In this document: positions 26,430 through 35,077 of the stretch, piece by piece
Numbering within the stretch: the stretch's first letter is position 1
How the letters are laid out: each line of letters starts with the position of its first letter
Assembly: GCF_000688235.1 (NCBI RefSeq)
Contig: NZ_JHYO01000007.1
Location: forward strand, 89,062-153,061
Direction of reading: 5' to 3'
Origin: Terasakiella pusilla DSM 6293
GTDB lineage: Bacteria > Pseudomonadota > Alphaproteobacteria > Rhodospirillales > Terasakiellaceae
DNA length: 64,000 nucleotides
Made by a program: the position numbers and the translations under genes
Notes under the pieces: generated by a model
What the model was told of the DNA's origin: nothing
Databases searched by the model: none
The model's input: the letters and a program-made list of their open reading frames with translations, nothing else

Positions 26430-26975
26430 ATGATCTTTTCCAAACTGTTTAAATCCAAGCCTGCCTACTCTGAAGAGGTGCAGGCGCTTTACAAGTCCAT
26501 CGTTCAACAGGCGCGCCTTCCGGCGTTCTATACCGACCTTGAGGTTGCCGATACGGTTGAAGGTCGCTTTGATATGATTATCCTTCACGCCTTCTGTGTC
26601 ATGCGCCGTTTAAAAGATGGCGACGCGGATGTCGCAGTCTTCGCACAAGCCCTCTATGATCTAATGTTTGCCGACTTTGACCTGAATTTGCGCGAACTCG
26701 GCGTGGGTGATATGGGGCTGGCTCGTCGCGTCCCCAAAATGGCGGAAGCTTTTTATGGCCGCATCACCGTTTACGAGGAAGCCTTAAGCCAAAATGATAA
26801 CAACGCGGCTTTGAAAGAAGCCTTGGATCGAAACCTCTACAGAAAAACACCGGTTTCTGACGAATCGCTAAACAAAATGGCAGAGTATTTACGCAACGAA
26901 GCCGATAAAGTTCAAAAAACGCCCTTCGCGGACCTACAGCAAGGCAAGCTCGACTTTGGCCCTGCGCCCGTTTGA
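26430..26975 (+). CDS. Ubiquinol-cytochrome c chaperone family protein (Cbp3/UQCC1-like)
   Basis: A 181-residue protein of the Ubiq_cyt_C_chap family; mitochondrial relatives (Cbp3, UQCC1) assist synthesis and assembly of cytochrome b in the bc1 complex. Conserved blocks are ARLPAFYTDLEVADTVEGRFDMIILHAFCVMRRL and FDLNLRELGVGDMGLARRV. The start at ATG 26430 is chosen over 26412 because the family starts close to this point; neither has a strong ribosome site. The next gene's TTG/ATG region overlaps its stop. Confidence 0.88.
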   Translation: MIFSKLFKSKPAYSEEVQALYKSIVQQARLPAFYTDLEVADTVEGRFDMIILHAFCVMRRLKDGDADVAVFAQALYDLMFADFDLNLRELGVGDMGLARRVPKMAEAFYGRITVYEEALSQNDNNAALKEALDRNLYRKTPVSDESLNKMAEYLRNEADKVQKTPFADLQQGKLDFGPAPV

Positions 26976-26986
26976 AAGTTCAAAAA

Positions 26987-27529
26987 ATGACCGAGACAGA
27001 ATTCAACGTCCCGTTTCAAGCTGACAAGCTTGGGCCTAACCCAAAACGCATACATCTGGAAGCTACCGCCGACGAACTGGCAGCCCTCAGTCACCGTTTT
27101 GGCCTGCAATCCATGGATTTTCTCAAAGGAGAGGTGATGATGCAGCGCCTTTCCGGCAAAAAAATTGAGTGCCGGTTTAAAGCTTCTGCAAAAATTACAC
27201 AGCAATGCGTTGTCACCTTTAAACCCATTTCATCCCAGATAAACCTTGAGTTTACGCGCATCTATGACGAGAACTTAAAAGGCGATCATTTTGAAAAAGA
27301 GATCGAAATCGACATAGAAGCCACCGAAGAGCTTGATCCCATTGTGGATGGTGTGATAGACCTCGGCGCGGCTGTAAGTGAGGAGCTGGGACTTGAGATA
27401 GATCCATTCCCGCGTGCCGATGGCACAGATTACACCGAATTCGGCATCGGTCCGGAGATCACGGAAGAGGAAGTTAAACAGAACAATCCTTTTTCCGTTC
27501 TGGCTGAGCTGAAAAATAAAAGTGAATAA
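26987..27529 (+). CDS. yceD: YceD family protein (DUF177)
   Basis: A protein of the YceD/DUF177 family, which sits upstream of rpmF in most bacteria; plant and bacterial members are linked to 23S rRNA accumulation. The 180 residues show the family core KASAKITQQCVVTFKPI, then an acidic stretch and the C-terminal DPFPRADG...NPFSVLAELK. The ATG at 26987 is used; an in-frame TTG at 26972 overlapping the previous stop is possible. Confidence 0.9.
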   Translation: MTETEFNVPFQADKLGPNPKRIHLEATADELAALSHRFGLQSMDFLKGEVMMQRLSGKKIECRFKASAKITQQCVVTFKPISSQINLEFTRIYDENLKGDHFEKEIEIDIEATEELDPIVDGVIDLGAAVSEELGLEIDPFPRADGTDYTEFGIGPEITEEEVKQNNPFSVLAELKNKSE

Positions 27530-27620
27530 AGCGTCATAATAGGCTTGCCCTATGTGACACTTTCGTTTAAATAACCGCCTCCCTCGTTTTCGAGCTGATT
27601 AATTTTAAGAGTACAGAATA

Positions 27621-27803
27621 ATGGCTGTTCCTAAGAAAAAAGTATCCACATCTCGTCGCAACATGCGTCGTTCTCATGACTCCTTGAAGGCGTCTGTTTA
27701 CAACGAATGCTCCAACTGTGGCGAACTGAAGCGTCCTCACCACGTTTGTTCTGAGTGCGGTCACTATGATGACCGTGAGGTTACTGACGTCGAAGCCGTA
27801 TAA
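27621..27803 (+). CDS. rpmF: 50S ribosomal protein L32
   Basis: A 60-residue large-subunit protein opening [20 protein letters not shown], with a zinc-finger-like [18 protein letters not shown] of four cysteines. That marks the zinc-binding paralogue (C+ form). It lies between yceD and plsX in the classical yceD-rpmF-plsX-fabH order. Confidence 0.98.
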   Translation: MAVPKKKVSTSRRNMRRSHDSLKASVYNECSNCGELKRPHHVCSECGHYDDREVTDVEAV

Positions 27804-27830
27804 TTACGCCTTCGAAGAAAGGGTTGCCTC

Positions 27831-28868
27831 TTGTCAAACGATATGACGCTTGCCATTGATGCTATGGGTGGGGATGATGCCCCGCATATGGTTATCGAAG
27901 GCTTAAGCATCTGCAAGACAAAGCTCCCTGGCACTCGTTTCCTTTTGGTAGGTGATGAGCGTCAGCTGGAGCCTTTGTTGCTTCAATATCCTGACTTGAA
28001 GGATATCTGCACCATCCTGCATACGGATGAAGTCGTCACCAACGACGACAAACCGGCTGTTGCCTTGCGCAACCGTCGTGGTTCATCCATGCGTCTTGCT
28101 ATCAATGCCGTCAAAAACGGTGAGGCTGCTGGCATTGTCTCAGCAGGCAATACCGGTGCGCTTATGGCAATGGCTAAATTTGCCCTACGCACACTTCCTG
28201 GTATTGACCGTCCCGCAATCGCAACCTACCTGCCACACAAAAGCGGTGGCAGTGTCATGCTTGATTTGGGTGCGAATGTTGAATGCGATGCAGACAATCT
28301 GACCCAATTCGCTGTCATGGGGGAAGTCTACGCCCGCAACGTGCTGGGCCTACCCAAACCAAAAGTCGGAATCCTCAACATCGGGGAAGAAGACCTTAAG
28401 GGCAACGACTCGGTCAAACAGGCCCATTCAATCCTGCGGACCACTAATCTTGATATCGACTTCTATGGCTTTGTCGAAGGGGATGATATTGGGAAAGGGA
28501 CTGTGGACGTGATCGTGACCGATGGCTTTACTGGCAACGTGGCTCTCAAAACCATCGAAGGTACCGCCCATCTTTTAGGGTACGTGCTGAAAGAAGCGCT
28601 CACCAGCAGCCTCCTCGGTAAGCTCGGTGCTCTGATTGCCAAACCTGCGCTGATGAACTTCAAGAAAAAAATGGACCCGCGCCTATATAATGGCGCTATG
28701 TTCTTGGGTTTGAACGGAATATGCGTTAAAAGCCATGGCGGGACAGACGCTTTAGGTTTTGCAAATGCGGTTACTGTCGCTCATGACCTTGTGGCTCATG
28801 GCTTCAACGACCTGATAAAAGAAGACCTTGAACGTCTGATGGACGCCCACAGTGGCAATGGCTCTTAA
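27831..28868 (+). CDS. plsX: Phosphate acyltransferase PlsX
   Basis: Makes acyl-phosphate from acyl-ACP, the donor for PlsY in phospholipid synthesis; a peripheral membrane enzyme. The 345 residues begin MTLAIDAMGGDDAPHMVIEG and include AGIVSAGNTGALMA and IVTDGFTGNVALKTIEG. Translation likely starts at TTG 27831, which has AAAGGG 8 nt upstream; the ATG at 27843 would place that site too far away. rpmF precedes by 27 bp and fabH follows by 19 bp. Confidence 0.95.
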   Translation: MSNDMTLAIDAMGGDDAPHMVIEGLSICKTKLPGTRFLLVGDERQLEPLLLQYPDLKDICTILHTDEVVTNDDKPAVALRNRRGSSMRLAINAVKNGEAAGIVSAGNTGALMAMAKFALRTLPGIDRPAIATYLPHKSGGSVMLDLGANVECDADNLTQFAVMGEVYARNVLGLPKPKVGILNIGEEDLKGNDSVKQAHSILRTTNLDIDFYGFVEGDDIGKGTVDVIVTDGFTGNVALKTIEGTAHLLGYVLKEALTSSLLGKLGALIAKPALMNFKKKMDPRLYNGAMFLGLNGICVKSHGGTDALGFANAVTVAHDLVAHGFNDLIKEDLERLMDAHSGNGS

Positions 28869-28887
28869 CTTTTAATGGCGGCTTTAA

Positions 28888-29856
28888 ATGGCTTTACGTT
28901 CTAAAATCCTCGGGTGTGGTTCTTACCTGCCTGAAAATTGCGTCACTAACGATGAACTGGCGAAGACGGTTGATACGTCTGATGAATGGATTCAGGCACG
29001 CACCGGCATCAAACAGCGTTATGTCGCAACGGACGGTGAGCTGACCTCTGACCTGGCTCGTAAAGCCGCCCTGAAAGCCATCGAACATGCCGGCATTGAC
29101 GTGCAAGACATCGACCTGATCGTCTTGGGAACCACAACACCGGACAACACATTCCCCTCTACAGCCACCAAAGTACAGGCACAGCTTGGCCTGACACACG
29201 GATTTGCAATGGACGTGCAGGCCGTTTGCTCCGGCTTTATGTATGCTTTAGCGACCGCAGATAACTTCCTGAAAGCAGGGCAGGCAAAAACCGCTCTTGT
29301 GATTGGTGCAGAGACATTTACCCGCTTGCTAAACTGGGAAGACCGCACAACGTGCGTCCTGTTTGGCGATGGCGCTGGTGCAGTGATCTTGCAGGCAGAG
29401 GAAGCTGAAGGCGATTCTTCCGGGATTCTTTCAACTCATTTACACTCCGATGGGCGCTATCAGGACATCCTGATGGTCGACGGCGGCCCCAGCAGCACAC
29501 AAACAACAGGCCACGTTCATATGGCAGGGAAAGAGGTCTTTCGCCATGCTGTTGTGAACCTAGCCGAAGTTGTCAAAGAAGCTCTGGAAGCCAACGACTT
29601 GACCTCGGATGATATCGACTGGATCGTCCCGCATCAGGCCAACAAGCGCATTTTGGACGGCACTGCAAAAAAGCTCAAAGTCAGCACAGATAAAGTCGTT
29701 GTAACCGTTGACCAACATGCAAACACCTCCGCCGCCTCAATTCCGCTAGCCCTTGATGTTGCAGTGCGAGATGGTCGGGTCAAACGGGGCGACCTCCTCA
29801 TTCTCGAAGCCATGGGCGGCGGGCTGACTTGGGGTTCCGCACTGGTACGCTGGTAG
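28888..29856 (+). CDS. fabH: 3-Oxoacyl-ACP synthase III
   Basis: Condenses acetyl-CoA with malonyl-ACP to start fatty-acid synthesis. The 322-residue thiolase-fold enzyme has the catalytic cysteine Cys114 in [11 protein letters not shown], the histidine in [10 protein letters not shown] and the asparagine in [13 protein letters not shown]. The C-terminal [16 protein letters not shown] is standard. It follows plsX and precedes ihfA by about 110 bp. Confidence 0.97.
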   Translation: MALRSKILGCGSYLPENCVTNDELAKTVDTSDEWIQARTGIKQRYVATDGELTSDLARKAALKAIEHAGIDVQDIDLIVLGTTTPDNTFPSTATKVQAQLGLTHGFAMDVQAVCSGFMYALATADNFLKAGQAKTALVIGAETFTRLLNWEDRTTCVLFGDGAGAVILQAEEAEGDSSGILSTHLHSDGRYQDILMVDGGPSSTQTTGHVHMAGKEVFRHAVVNLAEVVKEALEANDLTSDDIDWIVPHQANKRILDGTAKKLKVSTDKVVVTVDQHANTSAASIPLALDVAVRDGRVKRGDLLILEAMGGGLTWGSALVRW

Positions 29857-29967
29857 GCGGTTTGTTCCCATTTTATAAAACTTGCCAAACCTTTGATATT
29901 GACTGATTAATACAGCTCAGGTACCGTTCTTTATAAGTCTGTATAATTCAGCTGTAAGGATCAACCC

Positions 29968-30264
29968 ATGAGTGAAAAAACCATTACCCGCGCCCAATTG
30001 ACTGAGGCAGTTTATCAGGAAGTTGGTTTGTCCCGCAATGAATCGGCTGATTTGCTTGAATCTGTTCTCGATATGATCGCTGATACACTGACGAAAGAAG
30101 AAACCGTAAAAATCTCTTCCTTCGGCAGCTTCTCTGTTCGTAAAAAAGGCCAACGCATCGGGCGAAACCCTAAAACAGGGGAAGAAGTTCCCATCCTACC
30201 GCGTAAAGTCCTTGTTTTCCGTCCTTCACAAGTCTTAAAAGCTCGCATCAACGAAAATAACTGA
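29968..30264 (+). CDS. ihfA: Integration host factor subunit alpha
   Basis: A histone-like DNA-bending protein that pairs with IhfB. The 98 residues show [43 protein letters not shown] (the DNA-inserting arm with the tip proline) and [17 protein letters not shown]. It sits 2 bp before a MerR-family gene, an order conserved in alphaproteobacteria. Confidence 0.96.
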   Translation: MSEKTITRAQLTEAVYQEVGLSRNESADLLESVLDMIADTLTKEETVKISSFGSFSVRKKGQRIGRNPKTGEEVPILPRKVLVFRPSQVLKARINENN

Positions 30265-30266
30265 CA

Positions 30267-30932
30267 ATGAGTTCCGGCAGCGATAAATCGGCAGATGCCT
30301 TTCGCACCATCAGTGAAGTTGCTAACGAACTAGGGTTGGCAACTCACGTGCTGCGTTTTTGGGAAAGTAAATTCCCTCAGATCAAACCTTTAAAACGGGC
30401 AGGGGGGCGCCGCTACTACCGCCCCGACGATGTTGCTTTATTACGCAAGCTGCAAGTCCTACTGCATGACGAAGGCTACACCATTAAAGGTGTCCAAAAA
30501 CTACTGCGCGAAGAAGGCGTACGTACCCTGATTAATGACGGTGCTGACGCTAAAGAACCTACACTGCAGCAACAGCCGGTGGAAACGCCCGTCGCAGCGA
30601 CACCTCAAGCCAGCCTGTTTGACGAACCGGCACCGACACCTCTGTTCGCACACCAAGCTACGCCAGTTTCACCGGTCCTCGCACCAGAACAAGCTACACA
30701 GGATCACACTCCTGCCGAGCCGCTGGAGCCGGAAGACATAACGGTCACCTATCGCCCAGATCTTCTGCCAGAAGCGCCAGAGCCGGAACCTGTTCTCTCT
30801 CCTTGGGAGAAGGAAGAGAAGGCAGAAACAGTAATCATCAAACAAGGATTAAGCGAACAACAACGCGCCTTGTTACAAGATGTTTTGGGCGAGCTGAAAT
30901 CCCTGAAAGAAAAAATCGACACCGCCGCCTAA
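30267..30932 (+). CDS. MerR-family transcriptional regulator
   Basis: A 221-residue MerR-type regulator. The N-terminal winged-helix reads [30 protein letters not shown] and [33 protein letters not shown], the form found downstream of ihfA in alphaproteobacteria. The middle 100 residues are proline- and glutamate-rich and low in complexity, and a short C-terminal helix ([19 protein letters not shown]) may dimerise. There is no metal-binding cysteine pattern, so it is not a classical metal sensor; its targets are unknown. Confidence 0.9.
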   Translation: MSSGSDKSADAFRTISEVANELGLATHVLRFWESKFPQIKPLKRAGGRRYYRPDDVALLRKLQVLLHDEGYTIKGVQKLLREEGVRTLINDGADAKEPTLQQQPVETPVAATPQASLFDEPAPTPLFAHQATPVSPVLAPEQATQDHTPAEPLEPEDITVTYRPDLLPEAPEPEPVLSPWEKEEKAETVIIKQGLSEQQRALLQDVLGELKSLKEKIDTAA

Positions 30933-30996
30933 CTTTTTGCAAACAAACCATTGCACAACCCAAAAACCCTCTATATATTCCGCCCACACAACACGA

Positions 30997-31073
30997 CGGG
31001 ACATAGCGCAGTCTGGTAGCGCACTACACTGGGGGTGTAGGGGTCGTGGGTTCGAATCCCGCTGTCCCGACCA
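30997..31073 (+). tRNA. tRNA-Pro (anticodon GGG)
   Basis: A 77-nt cloverleaf with CCA encoded. The acceptor arms CGGGACA and TGTCCCG pair, the anticodon stem CTACA/TGTAG frames loop CTGGGGG (anticodon GGG), and the T-arm carries GGGTTCGAATCCC. It reads proline CCC/CCU codons. The accessory patch with a toxin-antitoxin pair and an IS begins directly downstream, as is frequent beside tRNA genes. Confidence 0.97.
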
Positions 31074-31160
31074 ACACTTGAAAACATCAGTATTTCTGCG
31101 GTTTTCAGCCAGCACCGGTCCACCAAGGTGGCATAGGTAGGTGGCATGAAGTGGCATAGC

Positions 31161-31188
31161 AAAAAGGCGGTCTTCGGACCGCCTTTTT
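31161..31188 (+). terminator. Rho-independent terminator downstream of tRNA-Pro
   Basis: A perfect 12-bp stem, AAAAAGGCGGTC and GACCGCCTTTTT, with a TTCG tetraloop. It works for the tRNA transcript and looks usable in both directions. Confidence 0.93.
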
Positions 31189-31328
31189 CATTTCGAAATA
31201 GGTTCAAAATACCAGATTCCTCTTTACAAAAATAATGTGTCCAACGATGGATTGGACGAGGTTTTAAGCAGGAACCTTGGAATCCCTTATGGTTTCAAAT
31301 CACGGTTCCATGATGGTGCAAAAAGGAC

Positions 31329-31358
31329 AAAAGCTGGAATATGATGGTTCCAGCTTTT
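31329..31358. terminator. Perfect hairpin, terminator-like
   Basis: AAAAGCTGGAA and TTCCAGCTTTT form an 11-bp perfect stem around an 8-nt loop, with A and T at the outer ends. No gene ends immediately next to it, so it may be the leftover terminator of a lost gene. Confidence 0.6.
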
Positions 31359-31478
31359 GAAATAGCAAAATAGCAGAATCGCTCCCCCTATTTTCAACTT
31401 TCTTATTTTCTTTAAAATAGCGAATAGCAAACATAAATCGCACAATTAACCATTCTAAATAGTCAAGTATAGCAAATA

Positions 31479-31507
31479 TTGACATCATCGTTTGTTCTGG
31501 TCAAAAT
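31479..31507 (+). promoter_or_regulatory. Sigma-70-like promoter of parDE
   Basis: TTGACA at 31479-31484 and CAAAAT at 31502-31507 are spaced 17 bp, just ahead of parD. One AATAGC repeat overlaps the -10, a plausible place for ParD autorepression. Confidence 0.6.
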
Positions 31508-31530
31508 AGCGACGAAAGGCAGGTGATGAT

Positions 31531-31773
31531 ATGAATATTTCTCTTTCTGATAAGATGGAAGAATTCGTCCGAGCGAAAGTTGCCAGTGGGTCATATAACA
31601 ACAATAGCGAAGTAGTCCGTGATGCCCTGCGATTGATGCAGGATTTTGAAAAAGTCAAACTGGAACAACTTCGGGCTATGCTGGATGCAGGGGAACGTCA
31701 GCTCGCAGGCGGTGAGTTCACTGTATATAAAGCCGACCAGATCGACGAACTTCTGGATGAGGCCGGTTTCTAA
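31531..31773 (+). CDS. parD: Type II antitoxin, ParD/CC2985 family
   Basis: An 80-residue antitoxin. The N-terminal ribbon-helix-helix NISLSDKMEEFVRAKVASGSYNNNSEVVRDALRLM binds DNA and autorepresses; the acidic C-terminus (QIDELLDEAGF) is expected to wrap the toxin. A good ribosome site (GGCAGGTGATGAT) precedes the ATG. The toxin gene starts 3 bp after its stop. Confidence 0.93.
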   Translation: MNISLSDKMEEFVRAKVASGSYNNNSEVVRDALRLMQDFEKVKLEQLRAMLDAGERQLAGGEFTVYKADQIDELLDEAGF

Positions 31774-31776
31774 CTC

Positions 31777-32073
31777 ATGCTGGCATTAAAACTCTCAGCA
31801 AAAGCCAAGCAAGACCTTGCTGCCATGGCAGTCCACACCCGTAAAACTTGGGGTGAGACACAGTTAAAAACTTATCGACAGCAACTCAAATCAGCTTTGA
31901 CCCAATTAACCACCATGCCGCATATGGGACGCCCCCGTGATGATATTCGTGAAGGCTATCGTAGCCTTCCCATCGGTGAGCATCTCATTTTTTATAAGAT
32001 AGCAAATGATGCCGTGTTGATCATCGCCATACCGCATGCCAAGCGTGATACGATGCATCATTTAAAAGGATAA
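31777..32073 (+). CDS. parE: Type II toxin, RelE/ParE family
   Basis: A 98-residue ParE-type toxin, the partner of the preceding antitoxin; ParE members inhibit DNA gyrase. Typical blocks are KLSAKAKQDLAAMAVHTRKTWGETQ near the start, a central MPHMGRPRDDIREGYRSLPIGEHLIFY and a final AIPHAKRDTMHHL. The antitoxin-toxin order and 3-bp gap are standard. Confidence 0.93.
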   Translation: MLALKLSAKAKQDLAAMAVHTRKTWGETQLKTYRQQLKSALTQLTTMPHMGRPRDDIREGYRSLPIGEHLIFYKIANDAVLIIAIPHAKRDTMHHLKG

Positions 32074-32084
32074 TAGATTTTAGT

Positions 32085-32366
32085 ATGTTTTGGTCCGTTG
32101 CGATCCCGTCCGCATTCGGGGGGCTGTTCATCCTGATTGCCGTGATTTTTTACGGCACGCAGTTGGTCAAGCTTGGCTGGTGGTTACTTAAGGGACTGGG
32201 CGTGATGATGCGGGGCCTCTGGATGTTTCCGGCTTACGCACGGGCGGTCAAGACGCTCAAGGCCAGAGGTATTACGGTTGATTACAGTAAAGAAATGGCG
32301 GACGTTATTAACCGAGCGAGGAAGGCTCGCCCTTCAAATCCAGCAAATATTCGCGGATCGCGGTGA
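32085..32366 (+). CDS. Small hypothetical membrane protein
   Basis: A 93-residue protein with one strong hydrophobic segment near the N-terminus (residues 6-28), a second weaker one (about 30-50) and a basic tail (NRARKARPSNPANIRGSR). I do not recognise the family. It lies 11 bp after parE and could be read from the same transcript. It ends exactly against the remnant HEPN-like frame on the other strand. Confidence 0.55.
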   Translation: MFWSVAIPSAFGGLFILIAVIFYGTQLVKLGWWLLKGLGVMMRGLWMFPAYARAVKTLKARGITVDYSKEMADVINRARKARPSNPANIRGSR

Positions 32367-32552
32367 TCACCTGCTGCTACTGGCGAATGTCGCAATACCC
32401 CCCCCCTTAATATCCTTACCCGATGCCCCCGGATAGCGAAGTGCCGTTGAGGACGGGTTGATCATGTGAATTTCTTGGATGCGGGTTTTGACGGCCTTGT
32501 CCATAGACGTGATCACATTTGCCAGTTTGTGCAGGTTATGACTGTTATCTAG
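32367..32552 (-). pseudogene. C-terminal remnant of a HEPN-like gene cut by the IS element
   Basis: An open frame of 61 codons runs on the minus strand from the IS edge to TGA at 32367-32369. It contains DNSHNLHKLANVI and, 35 residues on, MINPSSTALRYPG. The H-(D/N)-L-x-K-L and I-(D/N)-P-x-S-x-x-x-R-Y-P pattern resembles HEPN-type helical proteins found in toxin-antitoxin and defence loci. After removing the IS and one CTAG copy, the same frame continues through 33417-33482 before a stop, without a clear start codon. The family call is by eye. Confidence 0.45.
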
Positions 32553-33412
32553 GCTCAGGACCTATTAATTTTCTGGCATCATTGTGGGCATTGTGTTTCA
32601 TTCCTCTCAGGAGGACCTGTTGATGAATGATCATTTCTGGCTGAGCGACGAACAGCTCAAACGTATTGAACCCTATTTCCCTTTATCCCACGGTGTTCCT
32701 CGCGTGGATGATCAGCGTGTGGTTTCAGGGATCATTCATGTTTTGAAACGCGGCCTTCTGTGGCGGGATGCTCCCAAGGAATATGGACCTCACAAAACGC
32801 TTTATAACCGTTTTGTCCGCTGGAGAAAAATGGGTGTCTTCGACAAGATATTTGCAGGGCTTGCAGCTGATCAGGGCGTTCCTGAACAGCTGCAAATTGA
32901 TGCCACACACCTCAGTACTGCTGCGAGCCTGCTCAATCTCCCTCACTTCGTTCGAAGAGACGATGAAAGGGGATGTTCCCCGTCGTATCGGGCGAACAAA
33001 AGGCGGATTGAACTCCAAACTTCATGCGGTTTGCGATGGTCAGGGGCGACCAGTCGCCCTGCTTTTATCGGAAAGTCAAATGAGTGACTACAAAGGGGCT
33101 CGCTTAATCGTTGACGTTCTCCCGCCTGTCAAATGGCTGTTGGCTGATCGCGACTACGATGCAGATTGGTTTCGTGACGCTCTACGTGAGAAAGGCATCA
33201 AGCCTTGCATTCCAGCGAAGAAAAACCGCAAACAGAAAATCAAGTTCAACGGTAAGCTTTATAAGCAACCTCACAAAGTCGAGAACATGTTTGGGAAACT
33301 CAAGGATTGGCGACGTGTAGCGACCCGATATGATCGCTGTGCTCATACATTCTTCTCAACAATCTGTATCGCCGCATTTGTGATCTTTTATCTCAATCAA
33401 TGAGTCCTGACC
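32553..33412 (+). mobile_element. IS5-family insertion sequence (IS427-group-like), 860 bp
   Basis: The outer ends form imperfect inverted repeats: GCTCAGGACCTATT on the left and, reversed, GGTCAGGACTCATT on the right. They are flanked on both sides by CTAG (32549-32552 and 33413-33416), read as a 4-bp target duplication. The inside holds a transposase in two overlapping frames. Length, ends and the CTAG target fit IS427-type members of IS5. Confidence 0.88.
32623..33403 (+). pseudogene. IS5-family transposase in two frames
   Basis: Frame one (ATG 32623 after AGGAGGACC, to 33087) encodes the N-terminal domain and first DDE aspartate (LQIDATHL). Frame two, shifted +1 and ending at 33403, holds RRIGRTKGGLNSKLHAVCD, the second aspartate in WLLADRDYDADWF and the third-residue region KVENMFGKLKDWRR. 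Homology crosses between frames around 32930-32980, near GAAAGGGGA. IS427-type elements often use programmed frameshifting, usually -1; the +1 offset and about 10 unusual residues before the switch leave it open whether this copy is active or broken. Confidence 0.8.
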
Positions 33413-33503
33413 CTAGATCACAAGGCCTTTTTCTTTTACATCCAGATATGACAACCAACTTGTCAAATGGATAGGTGTCAGATCAAATCGCAGCTAGTAT
33501 GGT

Positions 33504-33719
33504 TTAGCTGTTTCCTTGCTTCTCAGCCGCCAGCCTCAATGCTTTCAAAGCCTTGGTTTTATCAAGGGTCTTTTTCTTTTGCGCCTCTTTGGATTTGATG
33601 AGGGTATTGTCCTTAATCTTTGGTGGCTTACTGTCTTGGAATTTACTCTGATCGCCGCGCTCAATGGCTGCGATCATTCTATCGTCTGCAGTGTTTGGCC
33701 GTGTTGATCCAGAGCCCAT
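33504..33719 (-). CDS. Small charged hypothetical protein
   Basis: A 71-residue lysine-rich protein (MGSGSTRPNTADDRMIAAIERGDQSKF, then KSKEAQKKKTLDKTKALKALRLAAEKQ) with no membrane segment, likely partly disordered and helical at the end. I do not recognise a family. The upstream sequence AAGAGAGGGAAAAGTT gives a plausible ribosome site. It lies between the IS and rhlE. Confidence 0.5.
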   Translation of the reverse strand: MGSGSTRPNTADDRMIAAIERGDQSKFQDSKPPKIKDNTLIKSKEAQKKKTLDKTKALKALRLAAEKQGNS

Positions 33720-33841
33720 AACTTTTCCCTCTCTTAATGATTAAAGTACCCTTTGCGCGCCGCAAAAAAATACCGACCTTGCCAGTCCTTGCATCGCTTT
33801 TAGACCAACAAGGTTCAATACCGTCATATGTTCCGATTAAG

Positions 33842-35077
33842 CTACGCTGCGCGTTTCTTAGGCTTGCCTCTATAACGTTTTGACTGTGCTCGACGGCTAG
33901 GCGCTTGTCGGGAACCTGGTTTTGTCGGTTTAGGCTCATGCGCAGCGGGATGGCCGCCCAGAACATCAAGTTCGTGCTGCATCAATTTTTCAATATCACG
34001 AAGATAGGCCTGTTCACTGGGATCACACATAGAAATTGCAGTCCCTGACGCACCAGCTCGTGCTGTACGACCAATACGATGGACGTAATCTTCGGCAATA
34101 TTAGGCAACTCGAAGTTAATGACATGACTAACATCATTAATGTCAATGCCTCGTGCAGCGATATCGGTCGCCACCAAAACACGCACATCCCCATTACTGA
34201 AGTTTTTAAGTGCCTTTTGACGTGCGCCTTGCGATTTGTTACCATGAATAGCAGCTGCACTAATACCCAGTTTATCAAGCTGTTGTGCCACACGGTTGGC
34301 GCGGTGTTTCGTCCGTGTAAAAACAATGGTTTTATTAATGGAGGTATCATCTAGGATATTGGTCAGTAACACGCCTTTTTCCGCAGCCGGCACGTAGTAG
34401 ACACTTTGAGCAATGCGTTCAACTGGTGTTGATTGAGGTGTTACCTCGATACGCACAGGGTCATGCAGGATGGTGCTGGCAAGACCTGCAACCGTTTTAG
34501 GCATGGTGGCGGAAAAAAACAGGGTTTGACGCTCTTTAGGCAAAGCGGCAATAATTTTTTTAACATCATGTATGAAGCCCATATCCAACATACGGTCAGC
34601 TTCATCCAGTACAAAATGCCAAATATGGTTAAGTGAAATATGCCTTTGGTTCATCAGGTCTAAAAGGCGTCCCGGTGTCGCCACGACAATATCAACACCG
34701 CGTTGCAGTGCACTCACCTGAGGCTTTTGGCTGACACCCCCAAAAATAACCGTATGTCGGACAGGCAGGTGTCGCCCCAAGCTTTCAATAGATTCACCAA
34801 TTTGAATAGCTAACTCACGGGTAGGGGCGAGAATAACACTCAACGGAGATTTAGGCACGGGGGGTTCCCAGCCTTGGGCGAGTTCATGCAAAATGGGAAG
34901 GCTGAACGCAGCCGTCTTGCCCGTCCCGGTCTGAGCGATACCCAACAAATCACATTTTTCTAAAAGAGAAGGAATTGATTGTTCTTGGATGGGCGTCGGC
35001 GTGTCAAACTGTTGTTCTCGCAGTGCACGCAGCAATGGCTCACACAAGCCAAGTGCCTCAAAGTTATTTAATTTCAT
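33842..35077 (-). CDS. rhlE: DEAD-box ATP-dependent RNA helicase RhlE
   Basis: A 411-residue cytosolic RNA helicase that remodels ribosome assembly intermediates or mRNAs. It has the Q motif FDTPTPIQEQSIP, motif I AQTGTGKT (48-55), APTRELA, TPGRLLDL, the DEAD box VLDEADRMLDMGF, SAT, and the C-terminal ATDIAARGIDI and HRIGRTARAG. The last 40 residues are basic (KPGSRQAPSRRAQSKRYRGKPKKRAA), typical of RhlE tails. A roughly 300-bp region without genes precedes it. Confidence 0.94.
   Translation of the reverse strand: MKLNNFEALGLCEPLLRALREQQFDTPTPIQEQSIPSLLEKCDLLGIAQTGTGKTAAFSLPILHELAQGWEPPVPKSPLSVILAPTRELAIQIGESIESLGRHLPVRHTVIFGGVSQKPQVSALQRGVDIVVATPGRLLDLMNQRHISLNHIWHFVLDEADRMLDMGFIHDVKKIIAALPKERQTLFFSATMPKTVAGLASTILHDPVRIEVTPQSTPVERIAQSVYYVPAAEKGVLLTNILDDTSINKTIVFTRTKHRANRVAQQLDKLGISAAAIHGNKSQGARQKALKNFSNGDVRVLVATDIAARGIDINDVSHVINFELPNIAEDYVHRIGRTARAGASGTAISMCDPSEQAYLRDIEKLMQHELDVLGGHPAAHEPKPTKPGSRQAPSRRAQSKRYRGKPKKRAA

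Larger units (their letters stand above)
31189..31530 (+). other. AT-rich region upstream of parDE with AATAGC repeats
   Basis: This stretch has no convincing gene. It holds an 11-bp perfect hairpin and then five copies of AATAGC (31361, 31369, 31416, 31423, 31505), plus the related TATAGC near 31469. It ends with a promoter ahead of parD. The composition is more AT-rich than the neighbours. Confidence 0.6.

Noticed and set aside
31100..31160. Three GTGGCAT copies just after tRNA-Pro, as a possible attachment site
   Set aside because: They do not repeat the tRNA 3' end, and no second copy was found at the other edge of the accessory patch.
31300..31488. A 62-codon minus-strand frame ahead of parD
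   Set aside because: It overlaps a perfect hairpin and the AATAGC repeats, lacks a ribosome site and matches no family.
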